Below, piece by piece: positions 1 through 14,200 of a DNA stretch of 64,000 bases. Numbering within the stretch: the first letter of the stretch is position 1; each line of letters opens with the position of its first letter. The notes below the pieces were generated by a model, which ran no database searches, was not told where the DNA came from, and saw nothing but the letters and a program-made list of their open reading frames with translations. The position numbers and the translations under genes were made by a program. The stretch is from Dipylidium caninum (taxonomy: Eukaryota; Platyhelminthes; Cestoda; Cyclophyllidea; Dipylidiidae): positions 186,001 to 250,000 of the forward strand of contig QEYB01001664.1 of NCBI GenBank assembly GCA_017562135.1. The letters run 5' to 3'.

Positions 1-3000
1 TGAAAATGTGCTAGTATAAATGAGTAGAAAATTGCGTGAGGTGTGACATGTCGCGTCCTTACAGATGCCTAATCGGGGATAGGAGGGGGGCTGGTGGTCT
101 GGACTCAAATGTGCAAGGTGAAAATGCGAGAGGGCAAGGCATCCCATCAATTCCTGTTTCGCGCCCTGCTCTGCCCACCCCATCCTCCAGTCTCCCGACA
201 ACTCAAAAGGGAGAGAGGAGGGGAGGTGGAGGGAAGAGAAACAACTCCGAGGGACCAATTCAGGACACGAGACAAAATTTATTTCCCTACCTGCTCCACA
301 CCCCCGTCCGCGCCACCTTCTCCATTGGCTGGATATTGTTTTTGTGACTCAAAGTGTCGATTGGTGGACGAAAGTCAAAAATGATGATATAGTGTTCATT
401 CTCCACCGATTGTCTTCAGCCACTCTTTCGCAAATAGGCCAGACGAAAATCTCGTCAAAGGAGGACACATGTACTCAGAAGGGAGTGGTGAAAAGGAAGG
501 AGTCATGCTTAGGGAGCCACGACTTATCGGATAAACCAGTTTTTCCAGCCTCCTTTCCAAACTGTCTTTCTAATGCTAATTGGCAGTAGGTTGAAGAGCG
601 GGGCTGAGTTTAGATTCCGCCAAATATCTGCGACATTCGGTGTGGTGTACTCGTGAGCTAAGCTGATTTATGTGATTGGAAGAGTATTCAGTGTGACTGT
701 GAAGTGTGATTTGGCCTAAGTCCCGGCCACATTTCATGCCTAGTGTGTCTCCAGCTGCCCAGAATCAGCAGGTGTTCTGAGGGTCTTAGTGACATCCACG
801 ACAAAAGCACCATATTTCTTCGCATGATTTGTATGCAAAGGTCGGTCGGACTACGGGGAAACCAATTAATTACCCTCATCTTCCAGTGGTCTGCACTGAC
901 AATTTCGTGAGTGGCGGTATTTTCACAGAAGTAGTGTTCTTCTAAAAAATAATAAAGGCGTAAGCACAGGACGATTTGATGAGTGGAAATATCTTAAGCC
1001 CGGTTACCTTGACTGTGAGTGAACGACCTCCAAATCGACATTCCGCTTTGACCTTCTGCCCGCCCTTTCGTTACGACTTTGCGTCGTGTCGTTGGTCCCT
1101 TAACGAAAAAGCCCTCTATTCGAGAGAAATAGGAAGGCTGTAATCATTGTTTTTTGTCAGGTCGTTGAATTCTCACCTCGTGGCAGGTAACGGTTGATAT
1201 GCACGTGCTGTGGAATGCAAAACACCATGGCCCGCAATGTTATTTTGGTAATCGACGTATGAAGATTCGACCGACGACCTTCATGGCCATCTCTGTAAGA
1301 CATTGAGATTGTATACAGGGCTTAAAGCAATCACGCCTACGAGATCAGGCAGTCATTAGAATATACCTCGAAGGGAATTTTTACTAAAATGTTTAGATTC
1401 TACCATGTGCCGGGAGCCGAAAGTGTCTTCTTCAATGTGACATAAATTCGAGTTGCAAAGGTGAAGAGGAAAGTATTGTAGGAAATCCCTCCACGCCATC
1501 CCCATTATTTTTCCACCTTTTAAACTGTACTTCTGTTTATTCAATGAATCGTTTGTCTCCTGTCATTTGAACGTGATTGATTGAAGTTGAAAACAAAGGA
1601 GGCAGAACAGTTGTCATCTTGCATGTTTCCATTCGACTCTGTGAGAAAATGACCACTTACAGTTAGAGAGGCGATTTTACTCTTCAAAGCTTGAGGGAAA
1701 TGTTCCAGTTGTTTCTCTCAACCACTGTGTAATGTAAAACATTGGATTTTGCTGTCTATTTTCATACAAAATTCCAACTGTTAGCATTGTATTACGGCTC
1801 TCAAGACGGACAACGCCGGTGTAATCCATAGCAAGTTAGAGAAGTTAGAGAAGAAGGGGACATGTTGACCTCCAAGCGGGAAGACATATAGGCCAAAAGA
1901 TCAGTACCGCCTGCCGTTTTATGCAACATGACTTATTCTTTTTTGGCACGACTGACTAGTCGGCTTTTTTGTGGTCAGCAGTCGGAGTCAGCGGTTACGT
2001 TTTATGTCTACGCAATGGCTCTGTTAAGTATGCATCACCTTTACTTCCACCTCGCAATGTGTGGAGGAGTGTATGATTGAGGGAGGCAGGATGCCATGAT
2101 CTGCGAGGAAATTGGTAATTACAGTATGTAGACCGTGGTTAAGGCCCATAAATCTACTACTCTATATTCCACCAAAGTGACGAAATTCATCCCCCTCCGC
2201 CCACAAACATCCACACGCACGCACACGCATACAGAAATTCAAACACCGCCTGGTCCCACTGCCCGCGGCCCCTCTCCGACTCTCCGGTAATATAAAATAT
2301 GAAGACAAAGCACCTGATGACAGGAAACAAGGGAAATTACTTCTAATTAAGCCATGGAATTGTCGGTGAAGAGAAGAGGGAGCGAGAGAGAAAGGAGTGT
2401 GAAAGGAGACGATGAAAGGGGGAAGACACCTAGCCAATCACTTTGCAGGTAACCTCACCCTTTTACTTTCCACAACTCGCCATATTCACTCTTAGAGCTT
2501 CCATGGTGACTCGTCAAACTGCTGCTATGTTATATAAACTTGAAGAAATTAAAGCTAATCACTTGGCGGTCGGGGCCCATACTACTGGTTGGAAAAGTAG
2601 TAGTTTAGTGGAATGCTGTTATAATGCTCAGAAATTTCGACGATTTGGAGGTCGCTTCCATATCTGGCATATCAACGGGAAAGTAGCTGGACTATTCGGA
2701 CAATGGCTAGTCTGGTTTGAATTTTCATCAGCGATGTGTCCGCTCTCTTCTCCATCGGTTTGTTCCACTTTAGATATTAGTCTGTGGCTTTCACGCACTC
2801 CACATCGCTGTCAACAAGCTCAAGAGACCCTTTAGCTCCATTCAAATGACATAATTGCACCTTTTTACCTGCCTATCGAATGACAACTTCCCGTCGCCTC
2901 TTATATGCGAGTGATTTGAAACATATTTCCCGATGACCGACGTAAGACTCGCGACAAACAATCCGCTGACTCTTCCCTCCACCATTGTATTGTCAGCAGT

Positions 3001-6000
3001 GCTACATACCACTCTGGACGTCAGGAGAGTGAGCCTTTTTCGGGCCAACTGGTGGAACCATACTTCCGGCTAAAGATTACGACAATTTGGATACCCATAG
3101 GACCATAGAATTGTTTCAGTTTTATCCAGATCGCAATTTTCCATGTTCTGAAGCGCTCGGAACACAAGGTCACTGCGCAAATATTTGACTTGAGAAAGGA
3201 CCTAAATCTTAAAAATTATTCTCGTATTGAGGTGTTCAGAACGATCAGATCAATGCAGCAAAACCGTCTGGTAGAAGGTGACTTCTGAGGTAAGAAAGGG
3301 ATTCAATCGGCCTGCATTATCACAGACAATTGAGGTTACTGTTGTCAGTACAAGTGTCAATCACCTGCATTGGCTCCGGGTTACCGACTCCACTTCAATT
3401 TTTCATTCACATCTTCTCTTTCTACTTGTGACGAGATGTCTAGTTTAATTTAGGTTTGGTTTTTAAGTACAGCATAGGCAAAGTACAGATCTTGAGAAGT
3501 GGTAAAATTGGTAAAAAGTCTTTTAATCTTTAATTAATGTGTTTATGTTGACCACTATGCCAGAGTTGAATAGGTAGACAAAAAACACTACTATGCTGAC
3601 ATTTGTTTTAATGAACGCAGGCTCTTCGATCTCTACCATTGCATACCTCGACCTCTAAGCTTCCCCAATCCCGCTCCCAAGTTCCTCTAACCCATTGTGT
3701 CAGCATTTTTCCATTCTAATGTAAATTATTACGGTAACACGGGGATATTTGCTCCTACCGAAGATGGGCTCTTCAGTTTCCGCTTGCATGCACCTCGGCT
3801 GAGTGGCATGGCATCCGGGTGCAATGGCGGCGGCGTTAACACCTCTACACACTCTTTTCTACTGCACTTGTCTATAGTGCCTTGAGGACAACCGAGGGAG
3901 AGAGGGGGCTACTATAAGGCGGGAAGAGAGACAAAGAGACGGAAAACAATTCAGTTGAAAGAGGCAACTCAATCGTGACGTGGGCCTGACGGGGTCTATC
4001 ACTTTTGATGTCATTTCCTAGAGGGGATGGAAGCTTGTACTAAGTCATGACGGTGTCCCATTCAATGATTCTTGCAAGTCCGTTGTGAAATAAGCCTACT
4101 TAAATGCCCACATTGCCAAGATTTGAGCTTTGGTAATGGTATTTTGGGGCCTTGTCATAGTCGTCAATCCTTACGCCCGCTCTTTCCGATTTTCTTGGCG
4201 GCAGTTAAGGTCTCCTGCCCACGAAGAAAGTGTATCCGCGCCGACGGGACAATGCGGCGGGAAAGTTGAACCTGTAAGAAAACTAGAATGATACCAAGCG
4301 CCACAGACGTAAGAAGTCTGATTTAAGGATAGTGGGCAGGATAATGGACGATGGACAAAAAATTGACATTAGTTAATGAGGTTACCAGTTATTTCTCGAA
4401 GAAGTGCGAACAGAGTCAAAAGGAAAGTTATTAGTGAGAAGATATCGCTGCCCGACCTGTTGTATGCCCACGGTGGACGAGAAGTGGAGGGTGAGGAAAA
4501 ATGACTCTCCCCACTGAAAAAAATCTTTGTGACTCCTCCTCCACTTAATTCATGAATAAATCAGGCTGTGAGAACCACTCGCGTAGTCAATTGTCCAAAC
4601 AAAGGAGGGAACAATACGAGAACATTTGAAAAGATATGCCTAGAACAATCCACTGTATAATGGGTTGGGGCGTTTGTTAGGCTGCGCGGAGATGAGTGTG
4701 GAAGCGTCAATTTACACGAGGAATAGGGCCGCAACCACACCCAAACTTATCCATTTTTTTGAGTGAGTGGTGGAAAAATTTGTAGCCACTAAAGAAATAA
4801 CCCTGACATGGCAGGTGTGTATATTCCACTTGTCTTAAAGCATGCAACATTAGAACAGGTAATTTATACTCCTCTCGTTTAATTACCCAGTGGATAGTGT
4901 GTCTCGCTTCTTTCGGTTTTAGGCCACTTCAAGCTTTGTCCGCCGCCTCCACGCCATCCCTACACCCTCGCGACTTCACGCTCCATCACCTCCGGTCGAC
5001 ACGATAAATGCCAAATTGAGTAATTTACAGCGCCCTAAGTCTGTCCTTTTTTCCTCCTCGAGGCAGCAATAAATCACTCCAGTCGGGAGCAGTGGTTGTT
5101 GGTGTGTTTTTTGTTAAAGTGCACTTTCCATACTAACAAACACCATCGGCATATCATGCCAACGAGCGACACTTCAACTCGTGAAATTTAAGGAGCCTAA
5201 TTAGTGAAATGTGCCAGGTAGGCAGAGACCAAGCCCCAGCAGATAAGCCCGGAATCGAGCGAGGCGGACTTGATGGCAGACAACTGGTAATGGGTTGCGG
5301 AAGTCCCCATTCCGTGCACCTCTGTGAAAATGGGGCTGAGCAGGGAGGGAGGAAAGTGGCGGTGGTGAGGGCTACGTTAGAGGTAGAGGGTGGTTAAGGG
5401 ATTTCGGGGGCGAAGGAAGGAGATTACTTCGCTTTCGTCCCACCCTCGAATGTAGTCGTTGTGTTCCGGCCTATAAACCCTTTGAGTAATAAAATCCCTC
5501 ATTACACGCACTTTTCCGATGATGTATTTCCATTGAGAGGATCTGATTGTGCACTTCTAAATCTTTATTCTTACAAAAAGCACGGAATTTGAATTCATAA
5601 ATTAAAGGCGTAGAGGATATGGATATGAATTAAAAGGCTATTTCAGTCGTTTGATGACTGGAGATTCAGTTTATTGGTACACTTAACAGTGCAAACCTGT
5701 GTCACAATAGTCGAAGGACGCCTGCCAATGTCAATTCCGTCGATCTGCCTGTGGTTTCCATAATGTCTCAGGGCGCTACAAATCAAAATAAGTTGTCTTA
5801 CAAACACACAAGCGGAAGGTCGTTATTGACACGATTTTCGAGTCGGACGAGGTAGAATAAATTAAGATCATCGAAATGTCTGAGAGATCGGACCAAAAAT
5901 CACCCTCATCGTGGGTAATTTTGATAAACCCTAAATTTGGACAGAGGTTCCACCACCCGGAAACAAACGCCTCCTCCGTACCGAGTTTACGACAGGATGG

Positions 6001-7801
6001 GATGCCGCCGAGAGGGGGAAGTAAGTAATGAAATTTCTTGAGAAAATTAGAGGAAAGAAGGAGATGGGAGTGTATGCCTTCTTTGTCACTGCTCGGCAAA
6101 ATGCAGGCGCCTGCTTTTTGCTTCACACTAAACTACGCGAATGATTTCACACCGACTCTTAGGCAGGGCTTGGAGATGCAGAAAAAGCCCGTCACCCTAA
6201 TTACAGCCCAAATATTATTTCAAAGATAACCAGGGTCTTGGGAAGCTTTAGACCACTGTGAATGATCAGCAGTACACTGTTACTTAGCCAAAAAATAGTA
6301 AAGAAAACGTAAGTGACTATCGAGAGTCCAGGCGGGACCGAACTTCGCTGTCAATTAGGCACTCTGACGGACAGCAGTCTATCTCCTCCCTCAATGGTCT
6401 TTTCTTGTGAAGATGCACTTGTTTCCACCCCCTCCTCGCCCTCCCGTAGCCTTCACTCTTAGAAAAAGGCAACTAAAGAGGAGTCGCTAGGTAGACGTTT
6501 TGGAGAAGGCAAGGCGAATGTGCAGATAGGCGTGTCTGGAAGTGATTCTGAATGGCTGCCAGCATTGCTAACGCACTGTTGAGAGGACTGATGGTTATCT
6601 TCAACCGCAGAGGTGGTAGGGGTGGAAAGACCTAACTACCCCCTGGTTTGAGGATTTCCCCACCAAATCCCTTCTAATTCCACGAATCCTAGCCCGACTA
6701 TTGCCTCTGACTTGATTAGACCTCGAATGCAAACCTAATCGGATATCAAGTTAGGGGATACTTGACATAAGTTGACATAAATGTTTAATTTAGTCGGGAA
6801 CATTTAGAAAAGATGATGTTGGTGACACGAAGAAAAATTTATTGACACCAAGATGGGAGTTTATGAAATGGCTATTCGGAGGCGTACACATCGCAAACAC
6901 CCACACGTAAAACCGTTGGGTTTTTGTGACACGAGGGTGCCTTAACATCAGTGAAGGACAACTTTTAAACAAGCTGTGCACCTTTACATATGTCACCTCA
7001 CTCACATACACACTAACTGTTTTATTTTACTCCTTTTTTTCAATCCGTGACAAAGCGTTCAAGTTACCCATTTTCCCCATCTCATCGGAGATCCCGGTGA
7101 CTCCGAATGTGCATGCGACCTCCTCCGCAGTAGACTCGATGCGATGTGCCACAAGGCAGGGAAGGGGGACTGGAGCATTTGCCCACCTGTTACTAGCACT
7201 TTAAGGAGGACGCTCTATTGTCTCGTTTCATTTGCTTTAAAGTGTTCCATTCAACTTGAGATGTCCTGTGTCCAGATTAACTGAGACTTTTAAGAGATGA
7301 TGACGGAATACCCGAGGCCAGATTGATTTAGTCGTCATTTGGACGAGTGTGAGCGGGCAGCTACTCTAGTGGACACTTAACGACGATCTCAGCGTTGCCC
7401 TGTGATCGTCGTCCCAAACGGGTTCGAAATATGGACTCATTTACACTAACCGACGCTCCCTTTTCCGCCTGCGCTAAAAAGAGAGACAAGGGGCGAGAGC
7501 GAGAGAGATAAGGAGGGGAGGAGGGGAGAATGCGTGGAAAGTAGCCTCATATCACATCGTACGGGGTTACTTGCCATAGTTGCAGGGAAGATAACTCTCT
7601 GGGTTTAACTGTAGCCATGTATGACATAGTTAGTGAGATTTCTCATTTTCTAAACACCAAAAGTGGATATAATTTTGGTTAGGTCGTTGGGGTGGACATG
7701 TCATCCCAAGTGGTGTGGAAAAGCATTGAAGCATTACAAATTGTGGAGGTTTAGTCGCATTTCTGACGAACGTTGTCATGAGATTAAAACAAAGTGCAGT
7801 G

Positions 7802-7825
7802 AAATTATGCAATTTTGCATAATTT
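7802..7825. repeat. Short inverted repeat with octamer-like halves
   Basis: Two perfect 11-bp arms, AAATTATGCAA and TTGCATAATTT, are separated by two bases. Each arm contains TATGCAA, close to the ATGCAAAT octamer bound by POU-domain factors. A regulatory role is inference only. Confidence 0.5.
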
Positions 7826-10394
7826 TTAGTAGTGAATTTACACGTGTGTTTTCATTTTTATCGACTTTTTGTAAATTTCAAATGCGGCGCCGCTTTTCGA
7901 CTAAATTCAAATGCTCAGAGATGTTAAGGCAATTAAGCGATTTGGAGAGTAGAGGGAGCAATCTTCAGCTCAATTTCGCGGCGAAAATTCTGCGGATCGT
8001 GTATTGCGACGGAGGCGGTTTGTAACCTTTTAGAATGAGCCACGCCACTTGTTGGTGGTTGTGATTTTTGGTTAGATAGTCGCCAAACGAACTATTCTAC
8101 ATCATTCATTTGCCACTTGACAATAAGGAGAACAGACAGGGGTTTTAAGTAAACAAATTCAAATCGTCATTGGGCAGGGGGCATTATTCGAAGAGCAAAG
8201 TCTGCCAACCCGCATTCCTTGCTTTACATCGGTAAATAAGTCGCAGTCAAATGGCAGGAGATGGTGATTGTCGACTTCCCTAAAGGGTAGAACAAAATAA
8301 ATTCCATTAATTTACACTCATCGGTGACCTTGAACTGCACATCCGTTTAAGTACAAGTTACTATTCCACAAAATATCCTTCAATTCCTACGAAATATCAG
8401 ATTTCCGATTAGGTGTACTAAATGAAGTGCGGACACAACGGGATCACCTTCACCAGTTCCTCCAGCCTCGCGCGAGGTGACCTTGTGAGGGGAGACAGAG
8501 TCGACTCGGCTAGTTTCTTCTACCACAGTAATTATTTTACTAACCTCAAAGTAATCTCCTCCTCCTTTGCATCAAAGTGGATTTCCTCCCTGATTAGTCA
8601 ACAGTCAGAATCTGCATATCATAAAATCCTGGTTCGCACGGAATGCTGCAATTACTGCGTAATTAGATAATGTGTTGTTCATATCATCGTCCTAATCCGT
8701 AATTACGGGCAGATATGTGAAAGGTAGGCCATACCATCGACGGAGGGTGGGTAAAATACGTTGTTCTCTCTCATTCTCTCTCTTTCTCGGCCTCAATAAG
8801 ATCCACTTACTCCGCCGTTCTTTCAGCTCCAGGCGGAGTGAGCGGGTCCGACTACGAAGGTAGCGAGTATTCAGGCGAAAAAAACCGGCTTATTTACCAA
8901 CTAAGGTGAGATTTGAACAGGTGGTCATTTGGCATTGGGATTGGTAGTTCCAGAACAGTGGTGGGTTTGTTTAGGGGAGGTGGCCCAAGGTGCCACTGTG
9001 ATGGGTCAGGATTATCGCTCTTTTTAACACATTCCATCGGTTGGGGATGGCCCCATATCCGTGATAACATCAACGCCAGACCTCATTTTATTCCTCACAG
9101 ATGCGAAGGTGGAACGGAGCCTACGAGATTTCAACTCCTCTTTTTAATCATCTCTTCCATCCTCCTTCACTCACGAGCCCCTTCGTGTTGTTCAAAGCAC
9201 AATATGGTGCATTTTAAGAAACAATGGTGTGGCTCTTTCCCAAAGAAGAAATTAAACAAAAATAGTACAGGTGGCGATGAACTTATGCAAGTGAAGAAGA
9301 CAAATATGCGTGGAGTAAGCACAGACTAAAGGCACAACATATGGTTTTTTGGGCTTATGTGAAAGATCCGAATTTTATCCATCGCTTAGGCAAGGTTAAT
9401 GCAACCAAACTAGTCTATTAAATGGCGCCTTTTTCGTTGCTAATTGTCCTTAGAACCGCGTCTAATCATCACTCTCACTCCCCCTCCCCCGGCTACCGTA
9501 GGCCAGAAAAAGACATCTCGAGAGAGATTGAAGAGGAAATGACTCCATGAACGAAACAGAGGCTTTTACCATTCCACCAGGTTTTCTTTTTCCCGACAAT
9601 TTACCAAATGTGACAGAATTCTTGTGAACTGAATCCGCCTGGTATCAAGGGATGGGGGACGTAAAGCAGAACCCTCCTAGGTAATTTGACATCGGGGCGG
9701 GATGGGATGGTGGTCGAGTTAGTTTACTGATTTATTTCTCGCCTTATTGACACTTTTTAATGTTCCCTCAAAAAGTGACTGCCAAAACCTGTAGGTGACG
9801 AGAAGGTTGGGATTTAGCCCCTGATACTTGCTTTTATATTCTTGCCAAAATATTTACGATTAATTGCAATAGTTTAACTTATATTCACCTCAGGGAGGTT
9901 GATGAATTTATAATTGCGAATGAGCAACCGCTATTTTCTTTCTAGAATTTCCAGTAATCGCTCTTGCGCGTGTACCCAGAACCCCAGCCCCCGCGGCAAG
10001 TACCAATGGCCTCCGTCCTCCCTTTCTCCATCTTTCCCTTTCTCTCACACGTCGTCTACTTTTGTGTGGGTCATCAACTTTCAAAACACACCAGAGGTAC
10101 GATTCTGGATCCTATGGGAAGTACGAAGACGAAGAGATCAACGGTCCATCGTGCCTCCGAAACAGATTGACGCAAATCCTGCCTGACATTCAGAACTTCC
10201 TCCTGCATATTCCGCCACGAATTTCTTTCCCTTAAGCTACTACAGATTAGTTTTTTTATAGGAGGGCAATGTCCTCAGTGAGGTTGGTTACTATAGTAGG
10301 CAAAGATAGGCGACTCATCAGGAAAATAGGAGACTTTCATTTCAAGGGAGGAGATTCAGTCTGAATAGAAAAAGGTGGTCGAGTCCGCCTCTTT

Positions 10395-10418
10395 CTCCTC
10401 CTCCTCCTCCTCCTCCTC
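10395..10418. repeat. CTC/TCC triplet microsatellite
   Basis: About eight uninterrupted CTC units. Read on the minus strand they give a run of arginine codons, which accounts for a spurious arginine-rich open frame. Confidence 0.9.
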
Positions 10419-11280
10419 GCAGATCGGGGTGAAGTCCTCCCTTTTTTCAAAAACCTATTCAACGAGCTCCGGAACTTAAAATGCAATGATAATATCAGCA
10501 AAGTCTCACAATATTGGCCGAAATGTCCTCTCTCTCGTACCAGCCCACACATTACCTGCTCCCAGTCCGCGCAACTACTGGGTGGGCTTTACCTCAGGAA
10601 ATCACTTAAAAAATACTAACATTGGGAGTATGAACGGAGGGAGGTCGGCCTGAACTTCAGAAGGTGGGTTTAGTGAAGGTGTGCTAAGGTGAGGTGCGAC
10701 AGCCAAGGTCAAGGACAGTCCAATTCACTGCTTGTCTCAACACCCAAAAATAGAATGGCATTACAACGTCACGATAATAGGATAAAAGGCGGACATTGTC
10801 ATGCTTTGGTTAAATCTAACATAGATAGGTAAAATCGTTGGGATTTCATAGGTAAATAGTATTTTATTTTCCTTTTTGAGTCTATTCCAGCTTTCGTGGT
10901 CTAATGTTAGTCTTACCGTTGCCGGACGAACCGGTTGGCCTGTTTCCGCTCGTCGAAGCATACGTTGAAAGACGTTATAAATGTGGTTACTAGTTTTTGA
11001 AGTCCCGGCCGCATCTAAGTCAACGCTGGCATAGTAATAATGGTAATAAGGCGAAAAAATGAGGATAGCACTGTGCCTCTGCTACAAATTAGAAGAGGGG
11101 AGTAAATTCTATTTCCTCCCCTCCCCACTCCCCTCGAAGTGGGAAATTGGAAACAAGAAGTCTACTACCCAAATTGCTTTATTAACTTAATGATCAAAGA
11201 GTTTACTTAAATTTTGTAAGGTGTTTCACATCTCGAGGTTTGGCCTCTATACGTTAACAATGTCTCTTGCACTTGGACAA

Positions 11281-11297
11281 CTCCTCCTCCTCCTCCC
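11281..11297. repeat. CTC triplet microsatellite
   Basis: Five CTC units followed by CC in otherwise non-repetitive sequence. Confidence 0.85.
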
Positions 11298-14200
11298 AAC
11301 CCCGGCGTCGCGACATGAGCGCTTGCCAAGAGGCTTTGGTTAAAGGTGGTCAAGGCTTGGACCACCAGTGGGAACGGGAAGAGGATTTTGTTCACTTAAA
11401 TGCACTTTGAGTGATGAGATAAACAGTAAACTATTTGAATTGTAAACGTCGAAGACAATCACAGATATGAGGTAGAGATTGAGTATCTTGACAGTGGCAT
11501 TTTTACTTATCATTTGAAAGACATCAAGCTGCTTTGACAGGATATAAAATTCAGCCCAACGGAGTGAAAACTTGGACTTTTCACGACGAAGTCTACTAAG
11601 TCCCCCGTCATTAAGCTCGTTTAGAAAGGTTTAACCCCCCTGTCTGGAGGAATGTCAACACTACGCTAAAACGGCTGTCCCCCCTGCCTTGTCGTTTGAG
11701 GCAATAAGCCAACAGGCTCATAGCGAAAGTAGTAAATTAAGAGTTCATATAAGTGTCGACTGCTCTGATATTAACGCAACCTCATTACGAGGTGTGAGAG
11801 GAGTAATTCGATGTGCAGTCGTGTGAAAGCCATTCCGCGCCGATGTGGTGTTTGAATCGAGCCCTGTAATCAACCGCCCGATCGAGTGGACGGTTGGTGT
11901 GGATTGATTACTTTTGAGGTTATAATTTAAAGACGATTTTTAATAACATCTCCTCAAATGGCCTCAAGGTATCGGAAGCCATTCCAACCGGTCGAGGTAC
12001 CCCTCTAAATGTGGTCCACTTATTTGATATACTGTAAAGCCACCTCAACCTGATATCCAAAGCAAACAGTCGTCCCATCCTAGGCAAATCCTTTATACTG
12101 GGTTCATTCTTGGAAGAAGTGTCGCGGCCTGTCAAAGTGTTTAGAATTAACGAAATTTTGGGTGAAAATGGAAAAAATTCGAACTTCAATAAAATTGGCG
12201 CAACTCGTGAAGTTAAGGAAATATGATGCACATAAAGTCGGGACGTTTCCGTAATGGAAGAATGGATATTAGTGAAAGACAGTACTAAAAAAAATAGAAT
12301 CAAAATACAGCATGGAACGCATCAAATGGAATGCCAAGGGAGAAATAAAAATGCTGTTACTAAAGAAGGACTGAAAGGGACCGAAAATTTGGAATGTTAC
12401 GAATATTTGGAGCAGGTCAGTACACAAATAAAATGTGGAGATGATGGTGGCGCTTGTTAAAAGAAGGCAATCACATAAGCATATATCCACTCATATAAAC
12501 ACACTGGGACAGGTCGGTGCGACAGATGTCAAAAGGGAGTTGGACGAATTAGTGGGAAAGGTGCCGTAGCAACAAACAGTAACATTCAGCCTTCGCCACG
12601 ATGTCATCTTCTCTCCTCTTCCCTACTCCCTCGATTAGCAGGAGAAACACACCAAAACACACGGAGGATATAAGCGGATGACAAAACGGAAAATACGAAT
12701 GAACTGCGTTCTACTGCACTGCCAAATAAAGGGGCAATCAAAGGTGAACAATAAAGCGATGTGACAGATGTTAAATGAGATCGGATGAGTTAAACAATCC
12801 TCGTTCTAAAATAAAGAGAAGAAAGAGAATTAGCGTTTTATGACAAATTTAGTAGGGGCATTATTAAATTTGGCACACGAAGATATAAACTTAGACAAAG
12901 AACTTTGGCGAGAGTCAAAAATACTTGAAACACCTCATCCGCCTCCCCTTCTTCTCGGTGGAATAATAGGCTGTAGGACTAATGGCAGATTGGTCGACCA
13001 GGACATGACCTACACATTTCTAGTTAAATGTCGACAAGTTTATAATGCATGTCTCCTACCACGCGCCACTCCGGTCACAAGGGTGTGACGCTGACAAGGC
13101 CAGTGGAAAAAGTTAGAGGATAGGCGAATAAGGCAGGGAGACAAGGTGATGTCCCAGATTTTCCAACTTCTATGCCATGCAAAAACCTAAATATTCTGGG
13201 CGGAAGAGACCACAGGGGAGCATTAAAGAAGCAAAAGAAGAGGGGAATTAGGCCCTCCTCCATCCACTTAACCCTTATTTTCTTCCACCTATCTCAAATT
13301 AACCCGCCGTACGGCTAATGGGGTGCTGAAAATGGGCTCGAAATGTAGACCCTTCTAGTTTAAAAACGACTCCGGATAGAGGAGATTTTGCACCTATTTG
13401 TCTTAAAAGGGAGCCTAAACAATAAGCAAAAAAAGCCAAATTAATAATTAACTATCGTTTCAAGTTGTCAATGCAAGAGAGGATGGCGGAGACACCTCAA
13501 AGCCTCACCGCAGTGGGCGCGGTTAAGTCTCCCTGATGTGCATCAAAAGCCGCCAATTAAATAATTAACAACATGGGGACACAACAACAAATTTAAAAAA
13601 ATCCCCTTATATTTCGTCTTCGTCCCTTACTAAGTCTTACCTTTTGAGTGATCAACGTTTAATTCGTTCCACCAATTTTTCGAATCTACAAGGCAAGTGA
13701 AATAAGGCAAACTTTTTTATGGACTGTTGCAATAATTACCTCGTAAACCCAATCACCAAAGTGTGAAATGTAGCGTAAAATTAAATGAAATCACGAAATT
13801 GTCCAAGTTGCAACAAAATTTGCCACATTTCCGTGGCCTCTGGAGACTATTAATTCCAACCCTCATCTCCCTTCTTTTCTGCTGCCTGAGAATCGGTGCT
13901 CAATAATGGAAAGTTAGTCACTACATCTCTGTGCATAAAGTAGAGAGTATTTTAAGTTTTTCTTAAAAAATTTAAATTAATCATAATAGAGTTGTGACGA
14001 GACTTTTGATTGGTCTGTGCTCGCGTTTATTTTCATTCGTCATCGGTTCGCCTCAGCCCCACCGCCTCCGATGCACCCACCCGTGCCTCCTCCGCTTCCC
14101 AGTTTTCTGCTATATTCCGGTCTTTTACAAATCTCCTCCTTTCGTCACCACTTTAGAGCGCGAGGTGTGGAAGTACGCGCCATAAGGCGCCTTTTAAAGG

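Noticed and set aside
2443..2835. 130-codon plus-strand frame
   Set aside because: No domain, no splice context, composition like its surroundings; length is expected by chance in 64 kb.
8913..9329. 138-codon plus-strand frame
   Set aside because: No recognisable motif or neighbouring exon; likely chance.
10337..10552. Minus-strand frame with an arginine run
   Set aside because: The run is the translation of a CTC microsatellite; the rest shows no coding features.
11920..12303. 127-codon minus-strand frame
   Set aside because: No motif, no signal peptide of convincing form and no supporting splice sites.
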